Positions 11,975 through 22,786 of a stretch of 64,000 bases of DNA are shown one piece after another. A model generated the notes under the pieces. The model saw only the letters and a list, made by a program, of their open reading frames with translations, was not told the origin of the DNA and made no database searches. This DNA is from Pyropia yezoensis. Lineage: Eukaryota; Rhodophyta; Bangiophyceae; Bangiales; Bangiaceae. The stretch spans positions 8,174,375 through 8,238,374 of the forward strand of contig CM020619.1 of NCBI GenBank assembly GCA_009829735.1, written 5' to 3'. Both the position numbers and the translations under genes were made by a program. Each line of letters starts with the position of its first letter. Within the stretch, counting starts at the first letter, position 1.

Positions 11975-13320
11975 ATGGCGGCCTTTGTTGCGGGCGTGAC
12001 GCCGACGGCGCTTCGCGCGGCGTCGTCGCCCGCCCTGTGCGGGTCTGTTGCCCGACCGGCGTCAGTGGCGCCGAGCGCTGCCGCCGGGCGGGTGCGCATG
12101 GCCTTTTCCTCCCTGGATAGGCCAGAGACGGCTGTCAAGGCGGTGGTGGAGGATCTTGAAGCCATGGACCTGACCGTCCGTGCCGTCTACAAGCAGGTGT
12201 TTGGCAATGCGTACCTGATGGAGGAGGAGCTGGCGGGCCTGGCTGTGGCCGAGTCCCAGTTCCGTGAGGTCCATGGGTCGGTGCGCGAGTTCATCCGCGA
12301 CCTGGCCAAGAGCGAGCAGTACAAGAAGCGCTTCTTTGAGACTGCTGGGCCCTACCGGTATGTGACTTTATTTCTGCTATCGGAGGGGGGCAGGGGGTGA
12401 TGGTGGGTCGGCGCCTCTCTCTGGAGAAGCGTGGTTGGTACTCGGACTGGGCGTGGGAGGTTGGGCGCTCATCGCTATTGTCGTATGGGCGGGGGTGGCA
12501 ATGCCAATCATCGGCCGCGCACCGCCGGAGAGGTGTCGGGCTTCAACCGTTGCTTGTCGCAGATTTGGTCGTCGGTGAGGAAGGACTGGGTTGCCCTTTG
12601 CGGTCACTGCCAGGCGGATACGGTTTCAGTTGACTCTGGCTTGTGCAGGAGTTGGTACCCGACTGGTGTCTAACCGGCCATCGTGCCACTCTACGTCCTT
12701 CCTTCTCGATGCTCCCATTCCCCCTATCCTGCCACAGCTGCGTGGAGCTCAACACCAAGCATCTGCTGGGCCGTGGCCCGACTGGTCAGGCCGAGGTGTC
12801 GCAGCACGTGCAGACGCTGGCGTCGGCTGGCTGGGACGCAGACATTGACTCCTACCTTGACTCGGACGAGTACGAGGCGCGCTTTGGCGACGACACTGTC
12901 CCCCGCTTCATTTTCCAGGGTGCCTACCCGCGCAATGACGACTTCAACCGGATGTGCGTGATGCGCGCTCACTGGGATGGCTGCTCCACATCGACGCGCA
13001 CGGGCTCGACGGCACCGCGCAAGGCACAGAAGGCCAAGTTGACGATGGGTGCCGGGGAGCACGTGTTTGGCTTCACGTCGGTGCTGGCCGGTCTGCCCGC
13101 GCGGGCCAAGGCCGACGACCCGTCGGCGGGGCCCAAGCCGACGGGCTTGCCGCTCAATGCCAACGCACCCATCCGCATGCGCATCAAGGTGGCGGACAAC
13201 TGCTACCAGGTGTTTGAAGTCCCCGCTATGACCCCCAAGGACGTGCCCGAGTGGAAGAAGGATATGATGGCGGCTGACGCTGCCAATGCCACGCGCCGTC
13301 TGAACGGCGTCTTCTTCTAG
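11975..13320 (+). CDS. Phycobilisome linker polypeptide, nuclear-encoded and plastid-targeted (two exons)
   Basis: Exon 1 is 11975-12357 and exon 2 is 12738-13320, giving 321 residues. The intron (12358-12737) starts GTATGT and ends CACAG; joining restores the family motif PYRCVELNTKHLLGRGP across the junction. Residues 1 to about 42 look like a transit peptide (Ala/Ser/Arg-rich). The body is a PBS-linker domain: AVYKQVFGNAYLMEEE, AESQFREVHGSVREFIRDLAKSE, then SAGWDADIDSYLDSDEYEARFGDDTVPRF in consecutive pieces, the usual signature of rod and rod-core linkers. I see no clear C-terminal CpcD-like domain, though a short strand-rich segment (IRMRIKVADNCYQVFEVP) follows. Linkers assemble and orient phycobiliproteins in the light-harvesting antenna on the thylakoid. 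Which rod position it occupies cannot be decided here. This gene is the strongest pointer to a red alga. Confidence 0.93.
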
Positions 13321-14281
13321 GTCGTGCATCTTCCTAGGGTGGACTCTCGTCTTTGCATGTTGGGTTATGTATTACGCGCGGACGAGCCTGTCCCTGCCCG
13401 AGTACAGGCCTCCGTGTGTTGTGATCCTACCGAGATCATGACCCGCACTATGCGTTGTTTTTGTCGTCGTGCACGTTGACGATACCACAGTTTGTTCTTC
13501 TATACCGTTTCCCCCCCCGCCCGTCCTACGCACTGGTCTGCGCTGTGTCCGTTGAGACCAAGACTTCAGAGAGTAAGAAGAGAATAGGCGCTTGGTCACC
13601 GCGCCGGCGCCCAAGTCAGTGTCTAGAATACATACGTAGTTGTTACAAGCCTCGGGGATATCCGTGCCACGTGCCGGCGGGCAGGCTCAAACCTTGCCAG
13701 AATGTAGTTGCCGCGCGCGAGGCCGCCGCGCACCCTCCCTGATGCCACGTGGCATTCGAGTTGTGTCGGGCAGAGCCCGGGCGCGCGCGTTATATTTCCC
13801 CGCGCTCCCTCGCGACGACATAGCGGCGTCCCTTGTCGCCGTGGAGTCCCCTCTTCGGCGCACACGGCGGTGTGCCCCTCCCCGCTGCCGCGTCGGCGGC
13901 CGTCACGCCGGGCGGCGCGGCGTGAGACCTTCCTGGCCGACTGCGGTGTCACTTCGCCTGCCACTTCCACGGGCTGCGTCGCTGTTTTCTGTGCTTCGCT
14001 GTATTGGCCGCGACCACCGCGTTGCTCCTCCAACTCAACTCCCTTTTGACGGCCGCTTGTGCCCTCCCCCTGCCCACTTTCTCCATCTCGTCATTTATTC
14101 TTCTCCTTTGCCATCGTTGCGCTCCCCCCCTTCCCCCGTCCTTCCTCCTACCCCCCTCTTCCCTATTACCCTCCTCAACCCGACTACACCCCTCGTACCT
14201 CCTATCCCCCAGTACCCCGCTACTGACTACCCCCCTCGTACCTCCTATCCCCCAGTACCCCGCTATCCCACCTTCCCCGCG
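13321..14281. other. Intergenic: linker 3' region and leader of the next gene
   Basis: No supported gene. The proximal part is T-rich and probably contains the linker 3' UTR. The distal part (about 14050-14281) is a C/T-rich leader typical of genes in this window, with a 43-base tandem duplication annotated separately. Confidence 0.55.
14182..14265 (+). repeat. Tandem duplication, two 41-base units at 43-base period
   Basis: Units 14182-14222 and 14225-14265 both begin GACTAC and continue CCCTCGTACCTCCTATCCCC; I see one mismatch. The duplication lies in the C/T-rich leader, ending 16 bases before the ATG of the next gene. Near-identity suggests a recent replication-slippage event. Confidence 0.85.
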
Positions 14282-16086
14282 ATGGCCACCAATGGCCCTT
14301 CGTATCCCCCACCTGGTCACGCATCCCATCCCCCTTCCCAACCCTCCCAAGCGAACCCCCCGGCATCCCATGGCCCCGCCGGGGTGCACCACCCTCCCGC
14401 TCACGCCGCCCCGCCCCATCCCCATCACGCGGCAGCAGCAGCGGCGGCGGCGGCGGCGGCGGCTGGCCATCCGGGAGGCCACCATGTGCCGCAGCCATCT
14501 TTGCGGGCGCGGGTGGAGAGCGTGTCGCGGGACGTCACGGCCGCCCGGCGGGCGATACGGGACGTGGAAGAGGATATTGTGTCGAGCTTGGCCACCCTCA
14601 GTGGGGGGGGGGAGGGGGGAGCGGCTGCCGGTGTGGGAGCCGCAGCGGGAGGTGGCGCCGGCGGCGGTGCTGGCGGAGCGGCCGGTGGTGGTGCTGGCGC
14701 GGGCGGTGGCGCTCCCCCCCCACCCCCCCGGCGGCGTCCTCCCCCGGAGGTCATTGCCGCCGCGTCTGCTGCTGCACGGGCACGGGTGGACGCGGCGCGG
14801 AGCTCGCTGGCCAAAGTGGAGGCCGCGCTGAGCGACAAGCTCGGCCGCCTCCAATCTAATGGCCTCCCCGACGCGCGGCCACCCACCGAGGTGAGCGTTC
14901 TCGCCGAGCGCCGCCGCGCCGCAGCGCGCCGCGCGCTGGTCGTGATGCGGGAGGACGGGTCAGACTGGGTTGGGCCGGGCACCCCGGTTGCGGTCAAGGG
15001 AGCGACTGTCGCCGCTGCTGGCCCCGTCGCCGCCGTTCCTGCTGCCGCTACTGCTTCGGCTGCTGGGCTTTCTGAGGCACAAGCCCGGGGGGGACGGTGG
15101 GGGGGAGGGACCACCCCGCCGCGGCCGACGCCCCCCCTGCGGGCGGATGAGGTGGAGGGGGTGGTGGGGGAGGCCCTGCGAGGTGTCCGGGGGGTGACCG
15201 ACCTGATTACCAGCGGCACGCATATCTCTTTGGTGGTAGGCGGGGCCTTTCGGGCCACCATCTGGTTCCTGCCGGGTCCCAAGGCGACTGCCGCCACCGC
15301 CGCCCCCGCCGCGTCGGCTGCGGGGGCGGCCGCAGGGGCGGCGGCGGCGGCAGCAGCGGGGGCCTCGTCGGCGGCTACCCCATCTGCCACCCTTGCCCCC
15401 GAGTCCATCACCATCACGGCGCTGCGGGAACCGTATGGCCGCCTAGCCGTCACCCGTCACGCAGTCCTCCGCCTCCTCACCGAGCGGGCCAACGCGGCGT
15501 GCCGTGGCGCGTGGGCGGCCGAAGCAACGGGTGCCGTCGCGCTGAGACGGCTCCTCCTCTGGCTCGCCGCCCACGACGGTGTGCTTGGCGGGGGCGCCGC
15601 GGGTCTTGGTGGCCCCGGCATCCCCGGCCTCCACGCCCGTTTCGTGGCCTACGACGCTGCGTCAGGCACGTTTTTGCCGGCGGTGGTGGTGTCGGCCCCT
15701 GGGGCGGGGGGGGGACGCCTCACCCGCAGCTGCATCCCGTCGCACCGGGGATATCCCGCGAGTGGGGGGGGGGGGGGGGGGGGGCCCGGGGGGGGGGGGC
15801 GCCCGCCGGGGGCACGGGCGTTGCGGGCGGCGGGTCTGCCTCCCGTGGCGGCGGCGGTGGCGGTGGCGGCAGCGCCGGTGGCGGAGCCGGCCATGGGGGC
15901 GGGCGCCCCCCCCCACCCGCCCCCCCCCCGCCAGGCGGCCCTCCTGCTGCTGGGGCGGTGGGTGCCAAGGCCGCCCGCGGCCGCGGCAGCGATGGCCCCG
16001 TGGCGCCACCCGCCAAGCGCTCACGACCCGGCACGGGGGGTGGGACGGGGGGGCGCCCCGGGGGGGGGGGCAAGGTCGACGGGTGA
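14282..16086 (+). CDS. Possible Mediator subunit 27-like protein, with an apparent frameshift
   Basis: ATG at 14282 (MATNGPSYPPPG). The His/Pro/Ala-rich N-terminus is followed by a helical stretch (LRARVESVSRDVTAARRAIRD) and a second one around VDAARSSLAKVEAALSDKLG. A domain then reads HISLVVGGAFRATIWFLPG, ITALREPYGRLAVTRHAVLR, LLTERANAACRG and ALRRLLLWLAAHDG. The order strand, then a helix with V..L.TE.AN.A, then LLLWL, resembles the C-terminal half of Mediator MED27, but the zinc-binding cysteines expected after LLLWL are not visible. That frame is coding-like to about 15760. After G runs at 15764-15784 and 15788-15799 the plausible frame is another one, ending VAPPAKRSRPG (a basic, NLS-like stretch) with a stop at 16086. 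The original frame stays open to 17020 but looks like low-complexity shadow. Confidence 0.4.
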
Positions 16087-17893
16087 CCCAGACCCCGCCG
16101 CCACCAGAGTGGGGGGGGGGGGGCAGCGGGGGGGAGGAGGGGGGGAGTCTGTTGGGACGGCGGTCGGGGCCGGTGTTTGGGCGGGAAACTGGGGTGCGCG
16201 TGGCGCTGGAGTGGTGCAGGTGAGAGGGGGGCAGCGAGGACCCTGTGGGCGGTTGGCTGCCGTCGTGCGGCGGCCGCCGCGGCCGCCGACCCATCACCCC
16301 GCCTGTTTGGTGTGTGGCAGCATCAGCAGCGGCGACGGCGGCGGCGGCAGCGCCTGTGCGTCCCAGCCCCTGGCGGTGGTGGTTCTCCCCCGGCGTATTG
16401 TCGTCGTGGGGGGAGGGGCACCTCGTCATCTTTATTTTTTTTTCTTGCACGCTCGTGCTTCCGTGCCCCTTCCATTCCACCCCTCCACGGCGTTCCGTGG
16501 GGAGGGTGCCGGCCACCACCCCCGCCTCCCCGCCTACAGTGTGACGGCCGCCAACGACGCGAGGCAGGGCGGGCCTTCAGAGGGCGCAGCACAGTACAGA
16601 CAAGAGCGGGCGCCCCTAGGTGAAATGTGGATGGGTGGGGGGGTTGGGAGACCCCACCGACCGCTGCGCGCGGCCCGTCACGGCAGCGTCCCGCTGGGTG
16701 TTGAGTATTCGCCCACTTGGACGACCACGCCCGTGTGCTCGGCGGGCGGCGACCGAGTCGGTGGCGACGACAATGAAGGAGAACCCGTTTTGGTAGGACG
16801 ACCAGTGACGTGGCGCACCTGGCGTCAAGGAAAACTGGCGGCACCGCCGTTGCCCAAAGAGCTCCACATTTTAGTTGTCTGCCATGACATGGCCGCCGTG
16901 TTGCCGGACATGTGCTTCGAGGCTATGTATCAGCCGGCTGAGCGAGGCGGACCATCCCGCCGCCCTGCCAACGACGGTGATCCTCTGGGGAACCCGGCGT
17001 GGCCTGCAGGCCATGGTTGACGGTGGCGGTCCTGGTGCGGGGGAGGGTTTCGGGGCGCCACCACCACGGCGCCGACTTGATGGCCGTGCAGGACGTCCGG
17101 GCGATTAAATCCGGATGCCAATCAATATCACTCGCTGTACTGATCGTCGGTGGAGTGGGGTACATACTGTACACCGTCGGCATTTCATTGCTGGTCTGGG
17201 TCCCGCTCTGATGTGCTTCACGGTGTGAGATGGTTGGTCGAGACGATCCGACGGGCCGTCACCCTCTCCGGCTCGCGTGGCAGCCGACTGTGCTTGGGGC
17301 TGCACCACCTGTAGGGCCCCGGGCCAAGTGGCGCCCGAGCGGCAGCCGCCCGCTGAAGGCGCTCGTGCAGACACAGGCTGGATGAACAGCCACACCACCG
17401 TCGTAGAGCTGGCCTGGCGGCTCTGTCGGCAGGTTGCATGCAGGAGGGGAGAGGCTTGAAAGCACGGGGGTGGCGGTTGGCTCGCCGTCTCTCGGGCGCG
17501 CCCCCCACTCCCGACCTTCATCGCATCATCTTGTGTCGGGGCAGTCGTCGCTTCATATCCGTGTCCCGCGTTTCCTCGCCTGCGCGACCTCCCCCTCTCT
17601 GCCAGGCACAGCTCCCGCAACGGTGCCGGGCGGCTCCCCCTCCCGCACCCGCGTGCCGTTGAGCGACGTGGCGGTTGCCTCCACACTGCTGCGGCGCTCC
17701 CTTCCCGCCCCGCCCTCCACGTCTCCTTTCGTCTCGCTTCTTGCAACGAGGCTCGCCCCTGGCCGAGACGCTGCCACGGCGCCTTCCCCGCCCCTACCCT
17801 CTTCTAATCTTTTTCCAGCTCCTACACTCCTCCCCTCTTCTCATTTCTTGCCTACCCCACCCCCCCCCCCCCGCGTGCGACTTGTCCGCCGCC
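16087..17893. other. Intergenic, no supported gene
   Basis: About 1.8 kb. Contains G runs, a T run near 16434-16443 that may mark a 3' UTR, and a C/T-rich leader (about 17780-17890) before the next ATG. A short stretch around 16790-17020 reads moderately protein-like on the plus strand (KELHILVVCHDM) but has no start, splice context or family match, so I do not call it. Confidence 0.5.
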
Positions 17894-19328
17894 ATGGGTG
17901 GCGGAGGCGGCGCTTCCGACGACGGTGCGCCCGGCGCCCCCGACGGCGGCTCGCGTGTGCGGGTGGCAAGTAGCCCCGCGCAGCCACGGGGTGTGGCGGA
18001 CCGGCCCGTCGGCGGCGGCGTGCGCACTCCGGCCTGGCTCGCCGCATCCGCCTCGGCCCCCGACGGCGGCGGCCGCCGCCACAGCGGTGCGGGCGGTGAT
18101 GGGCGAGTGCGTAGTGTCGGTGGCGGTTTCTTTGACCGTAGTCGCCGATACAGCAGTGCCAGCCCCAATGAGGACGGCGGCGGTGGCGGCGGTGGCGGCG
18201 GTGGCGGTGGCGGGGGCGCCGCGACCGTGGAGGCGTCGTGGGACGCGGCGGTCGAACGGCTGGGGTCTGCCAGCCCTGGCGGGCTTCTCCGGAGGCTTAC
18301 CACCCCGCGGCCAGCGCTGCCGGGGGACTATGCGGTACTCGACGCGGCACGCGCTGAGTCAGCCCTCCGCGAGGTGGCGCTTACGGTGGGGACTCCCGAT
18401 GGGGCAGGGGAGGCAGATGTGGAGGCGGCCAAGAAGGCCGCAGCTAAGGCGGAGAAAGAGCTGAAGAAGAAGATCAAGGTACGGCGTGGGGGGGGTGCTT
18501 TGGGTGGAGGGGGGGGGGGGGGATACCCGCTCCCCTTGGATTGGTTTCCGTCGCGTGCGGGCGCCCAGACGTTTATCAAGCGACCAGGAGCTGGCACCGG
18601 CAACGGAACCGAGACTGACTCGCGCTTTCTTGGCGTCCCTTTTTTACTGTACGCCTGCTCCTTCCTTTCGTGCGGCTTTGTGTGTGTGTGGAGTTTCCGA
18701 TCCGCCTTCTCTGGTCTCTTCTCCGTCCACAGGATTACATGAAGACTTCACTGAGCAGTGAGCGAACGTTTTTCAAGGCACGTTTGTGGGTTGCAGGTCC
18801 TGCCTCTGGCGAGCGATACCCGAGGTGCATGAGGGTACACGGCCTTGACTACTAAGAACGTATCCACTGACAGCTTCTTCTCCCGCGCCACTCTTGTCGT
18901 CTCTCTATGTACCTCTTTCCCGTATCGCCATCGTGCCTTTTTGCCTGCTGCACCCTCGCCCTTCCCCCTCGCAGTGGATTTGGGTAGGCCTCAACCTGGG
19001 AGCGTTGGGAACCTTTGCTCTCATGTTTTTCCACGACGAAGGCTTCCCCTATCGCCTTATTGTGACGGCCATCGCGTGGACCATGGCGCTGGGGTCGGCA
19101 TTGTATGGGCTGCTCCAGTTCCACCGCCGCCGCCGGGCGCTGCTGTCGGTCGTCGATGACCCCGAAACGTGGGAGAGCCCCGCTGCGCCCTCCATCGTCG
19201 TGGCCGCGTTTGTCGTCATGATGCTGACGCTGGTCGTCTACGCGATTGCGAGCGGTCAGCAGTTTGACCTGAGCACGGCGGGAATTCTCAGCGGCAGCGA
19301 GAGTGGAGGGTCGGTGGGGAACGAGTAG
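17894..19328 (+). CDS. VTC1/DUF202-like three-pass membrane protein (three exons)
   Basis: Exons 17894-18478, 18733-18777 and 18975-19328 encode 327 residues, all junctions in phase 0. Exon 1 is a Gly/Ser/Ala-rich soluble region ending in a Lys-rich helix (EKELKKKIK). Exon 2 is only 45 bases (DYMKTSLSSERTFFK). Exon 3 opens WIWVGLNLGALGTFALMFF. The joined ERTFF-KW-W signature followed by three hydrophobic segments is that of the DUF202/VTC1 family: TM1 from LNLGALGTFALMFF, TM2 from LIVTAIAWTMALGSALYGLL, RRRR between, and TM3 from IVVAAFVVMMLTLVVYAIAS. VTC1 is the membrane subunit of the acidocalcisome/vacuolar polyphosphate polymerase; no SPX or polymerase domain is present here. Intron 1 is GT-AG. 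Intron 2 starts GCACGT after AAG and ends CGCAG, so it appears to be a GC-AG intron. Confidence 0.8.
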
Positions 19329-19573
19329 GGATGTGGGCGGGTTGGATCGCGGAGTGGGACTGACATGAATGATTATGCCGAGAGGCTGGGGTCACGCTCG
19401 GAGAAGAGAAGCTCTGTCGATGGCAGTGGACTACGCACACATGCAAGCGACTAGGAGCTCGACCGTCGTCCCATGCAGTGGCTGCTTCGTCAGGTGTCGG
19501 GATTTATGAAGCAGTGAGCTGAGAGTTGCGTTTGGGAGAAGCACAGGGTGCCGTAGGACGGGCACATAACCCC

Positions 19574-21127
19574 CTACCAGAACAGTACGGGATCATTCCG
19601 GCGTGCCTCTTGCCGCCTCACCCGCACGTCGGCAGAGAAAGAGGAAAAACGGTTGCCCACGAAATCCACTGCACCCACCGCCACCACCTGTTCCGCCACT
19701 GCCCACTGGTCCACGGCGGCACCCGAGAGTCGGTTTGGCATCATCCCCAGCAAGGCTGAGGTGGCCAGGGGGGAGCTGCTGTTCTTGCCGGTAGCGGCGG
19801 CGTCAGCTTGCCCGTCCGGTGTCCACCATGTCCAACGCAGATGCCCTTCGTGGCGCTCGGATAGCACCCGCCGAAGCGTCGCCGGCAGCACCACCGTCAC
19901 GTTCACGGCCGAGAGTGCGGGCGCCAGGTGCTTTCCCACCCACTTTGGAGAGTCAGTGGCGATAAAGAGCGGCAAGTGCGGCCGCCGCAGCCGCCCCCTC
20001 GTCAGTGCCGCCACCACGTGGGCGACCGAAGGCACGAACGCGTTGCGGCCATACTTGGCGCACTCGACAGGCATCCCCTTGCACTTCGACGAGTAGTCCC
20101 CGCGGCGGATGTGCGCCGCGTTGTAGGGACCGAGGGCGGCCGCCAGAATGACAGCCACCGCGGCAATGGGGGGAGCGGGCGCCACCGCCGAAACAATCGC
20201 ACCGTACCGGAGGGGGTGGCGCCGGACTCGGTCGCGCTCGGCCGCCTCGGCCGCTCGTCGTTGCTCCGCTGCGCTCTTGCCCGCCGCCGCAGACAATGTC
20301 GCGGCGGGTGACGCCGACGGGCGCCTCGGGGGGGCCGCGTCGACCGACCAGCCTTGGCCATGCTCATACCCAGCAGACGATTTGCCCCACATGGCGGTCA
20401 CGGGCGGGCAGCCAATCGTGTTGGAGCACGTCACACGCCCCGCCGCCTGTGCCGCCTTTGCCGCCGCCGCCGACATGCACACGGCCTCCACGCCGTGTCG
20501 GGCGTAGACCTTTATCGACGGGGGCACCCGCTTCTTCCGGCGCGCCGAACACCACCCGCCAACGACGGCGAGTGTCGGGCAGGCCGTCGCAGCCTCCTCG
20601 GGCGACGCCACCCACAACCCCGGGAGGGCGGTGACGAGGGCGTCGACGGAAAAAAATTCTCCGAACGGGAAAGGCCCCCGCGCCCGCCGCCCGTACTGCA
20701 CATCCGTGATGAAGGGCGGTAGCACGAGGACGCGGCGGGTGGCCACCGCACACGCAATGGCGGCGTAGAGGTCCTGCTTTTGGTTGTTGAGGCCGTCAGG
20801 GCGGAGGGTGGGAAAGAGCCACCGGTCTGGGGCGGGGGCGCGGGTGGCGGTAGACGCGTTGCCGCCGCCTGCAGCGTCGGTGTAGGGGTAGGACCGCTCG
20901 TCCGGCGGGCGGGGGAGGGACCACAAGGCGCCCCGTACGTTGGGGCGGAAGCCGTCTAGCGATGACGGCAGGGGGACGGTGAGGACGACACCAATGGTGA
21001 CAATGGAAAGGAGGGTGATACAAGCAAAGGCCCGCGTGTAGGGATAGAAGCGGGGGAGGGTCAAGTGGAGGGATGGGAGGACCGCTGGGGTGCGGCTGTG
21101 GGATAGGGGGATTGCGACGCGGTCCAT
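19574..21127 (-). CDS. O-fucosyltransferase-like type II membrane glycosyltransferase
   Basis: From the ATG at 21127 the protein has 517 residues; an in-frame ATG at 21298 would add 57 more but gives a poor, Pro/Ser-rich start. A single hydrophobic segment (FACITLLSIVTIGVVLTVPL) near the N-terminus suggests a Golgi/ER signal anchor. Lumenal motifs fit the GDP-fucose protein O-fucosyltransferase clan: GLNNQK for donor binding, RRVLVLPPFITD, NAAHIRRGDY (the HIR motif with its Arg), LPLFIATDSPKWVG, and near the end DFVGNRFSSFSADV, matching the family's GN..S.FS motif. Expected chemistry is transfer of fucose, or a related sugar, to secretory proteins or glycans; the acceptor cannot be told. Its 3' end converges on the VTC1-like gene with about 245 bases between stops. 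Confidence 0.78.
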   Translation of the reverse strand: MDRVAIPLSHSRTPAVLPSLHLTLPRFYPYTRAFACITLLSIVTIGVVLTVPLPSSLDGFRPNVRGALWSLPRPPDERSYPYTDAAGGGNASTATRAPAPDRWLFPTLRPDGLNNQKQDLYAAIACAVATRRVLVLPPFITDVQYGRRARGPFPFGEFFSVDALVTALPGLWVASPEEAATACPTLAVVGGWCSARRKKRVPPSIKVYARHGVEAVCMSAAAAKAAQAAGRVTCSNTIGCPPVTAMWGKSSAGYEHGQGWSVDAAPPRRPSASPAATLSAAAGKSAAEQRRAAEAAERDRVRRHPLRYGAIVSAVAPAPPIAAVAVILAAALGPYNAAHIRRGDYSSKCKGMPVECAKYGRNAFVPSVAHVVAALTRGRLRRPHLPLFIATDSPKWVGKHLAPALSAVNVTVVLPATLRRVLSERHEGHLRWTWWTPDGQADAAATGKNSSSPLATSALLGMMPNRLSGAAVDQWAVAEQVVAVGAVDFVGNRFSSFSADVRVRRQEARRNDPVLFW

Positions 21128-21663
21128 ACGGACCAGGGGGAAGGAAATGGGCACGGGAATCAAGCGCGCCGCGGGAAAAGGCGAGCGGGGGAGGGTTGCG
21201 TCCCGCCCGCAACGAAACGATGACGGTGATGGGACATGGCACTGGTGGGTTACGGAGTGTGTCGCGGGCGCAGGGGCCACGGACCGCTGCGTCGTCATGG
21301 GTCCGCAGAGAAGAAACGCCGCAACCGCCTCGTCAATTCCACTTCCGTGGTTCCTCGCGTGCGCGAGGCTCGTACTGGGTAATACGAAACGTCTAAAACG
21401 TGGTGACTTTTGAGTGGCCGATAGAAAATAGTGCGCAACAAAACTCGATTAGCCTTCTGAAAATGAGGCGCAACCCCCTCGCGGCACTGCCACGCGATCG
21501 AGCTCGTTCGTTGTCCTCCGCCGACCTTCCACCCCTCCTCACGGTAGCCCTAATGTCCCCCTCCTTTTTTTTTTGCCGACCTTCTCCTCCCCACTCTCGT
21601 TCTTCTCCACCTGCTTGCCCTTCCCTCCATCCCGCCTCATCGACTTCTTCTCACGCTCTCCAC
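21128..21663. promoter_or_regulatory. Divergent promoter region
   Basis: Separates the O-fucosyltransferase-like gene (minus) from a plastid membrane protein (plus). The middle (about 21370-21460) is less GC-rich, then a C/T-rich leader with a T run (21566-21574) runs up to the plus-strand ATG. No specific element can be named. Confidence 0.45.
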
Positions 21664-22377
21664 ATGATGGAGGCTTTTATTCCCCCTGGGGGCACCTCTT
21701 CCCTTCGTGTGACGCGAAGCCCTCTCCGAATTGCCCACGCCCCCACCCCGCCTTCCATTGTGGCCAAGCCCCCCCGCACCCCCCCACGGCGGCAACTGGC
21801 CATGCTGGCCAAGCGGGCCAAGCCCCCCCCCTCGTCTGCCCCCTCTGGCCCCGCTGACCGGGACGCCTCCAAGATCTCCTCCATCCTCCGCGAGTCGGGC
21901 TTCTCCCCCCGCACTGCTACGACGGACCTGGAGGAGCGCTTCAACCAGCCGCCGTCGGCTGCCGACGCACCTGGCCCCACCCTCTACGAGCGGGTGGCGG
22001 GGATTGTGGGGGCGGACAACCTGGCTGCGGCGGAGAAGCAGGTGGGGGTGGCGCTCGTGGCATTTGCGGTGCTCTTTGTGGCCTGCGGAGTCGCCATCAG
22101 CGTGGAGGCGTACGTCAAGGTGACGGGCGGGACGCTGGTGGTGGGGGAGGGGCTGGACGGGCTGGTGGTGGGGCTCGCGGAGAAGGTCTTTACCCCCGCC
22201 CTCGTTGCGTTTCTGGTCATCAGCAGCGCGTACGGAACGCTCAAGGCGAGCCAGCTGGGCAGCGGGGGGGGGGTGTACGCCGAGTCGACAGCTCCGCGCG
22301 AGCGGGGGGAGCGGGGGGCCGTGGGCGGTAAGCGCAAGGCGACCAAGGGCAAAGGAGGGGGAAAGAAGGGCAAGTGA
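21664..22377 (+). CDS. Small plastid-targeted membrane protein of unknown function
   Basis: 237 residues from the ATG at 21664 (MMEAFIPPGGTSS). The reading frame stays open upstream, but that part translates the C/T-rich leader. The first 75 or so residues are Pro/Ser/Arg-rich with almost no acid, like a transit peptide. A soluble part follows (DASKISSILRESGFSPRT), then a segment with LYERVAGIVGADNLAAAEKQ, a hydrophobic helix (VALVAFAVLFVACGVAISV), a short loop, a second weaker helix (FTPALVAFLVISSAYGTL), and a highly basic Lys/Gly tail (KRKATKGKGGGKKGK). I do not recognise the family. The layout fits a two-pass thylakoid or envelope protein with a charged tail; that is inference. Confidence 0.7.
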   Translation: MMEAFIPPGGTSSLRVTRSPLRIAHAPTPPSIVAKPPRTPPRRQLAMLAKRAKPPPSSAPSGPADRDASKISSILRESGFSPRTATTDLEERFNQPPSAADAPGPTLYERVAGIVGADNLAAAEKQVGVALVAFAVLFVACGVAISVEAYVKVTGGTLVVGEGLDGLVVGLAEKVFTPALVAFLVISSAYGTLKASQLGSGGGVYAESTAPRERGERGAVGGKRKATKGKGGGKKGK

Positions 22378-22786
22378 GCGGGGGTGGGGGGTGGGGGATG
22401 GGCCGCGCCTGCCTCTTAGCAGATGGTGGGGCGTTGGGCCGCGTGGGCGCTGCTGCGGGGGGGCGAAAGAAAGTCGCTCAGCGCCCTCTGCGCAGTCGCT
22501 TACCCGTAATGGTCCCCGTTCTTTGTGTTTTCTCTGACGGAGGACTTTGCCAGCGCCTTGGCCAAGGCCGTCATCTCACCGCCCCGCGTCCCGGTGGCGA
22601 GTCAGCCCTACGCCAGCCGCTGCCGACACAGCTCTGTCAGGGACGAGTCGAGGGGCTGTAGACGCCACGCCACCGCCCCTCCCACGCCCCCTCCACGCTC
22701 TCCCCTCGTCCGCACTTGCCCTCCCTCGCCCCACCTTTTTTTGTTCGCTCCCCCCTCCCATACCCCCTCAACCTGCCCCACGGCCC
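22378..22786. other. Intergenic between convergent genes
   Basis: About 400 bases between the plastid membrane protein stop and the J-protein stop. It probably contains both 3' UTRs. No gene or named element is seen; the C-terminal end of the minus-strand J protein could extend here by splicing, but no in-frame junction worked by eye. Confidence 0.45.

Noticed and set aside
16600-17020. Protein-like stretch continuing the first frame of the Mediator-like gene
   Set aside because: Reached only through 800 bases of low-complexity sequence, with no splice signals that join it convincingly.
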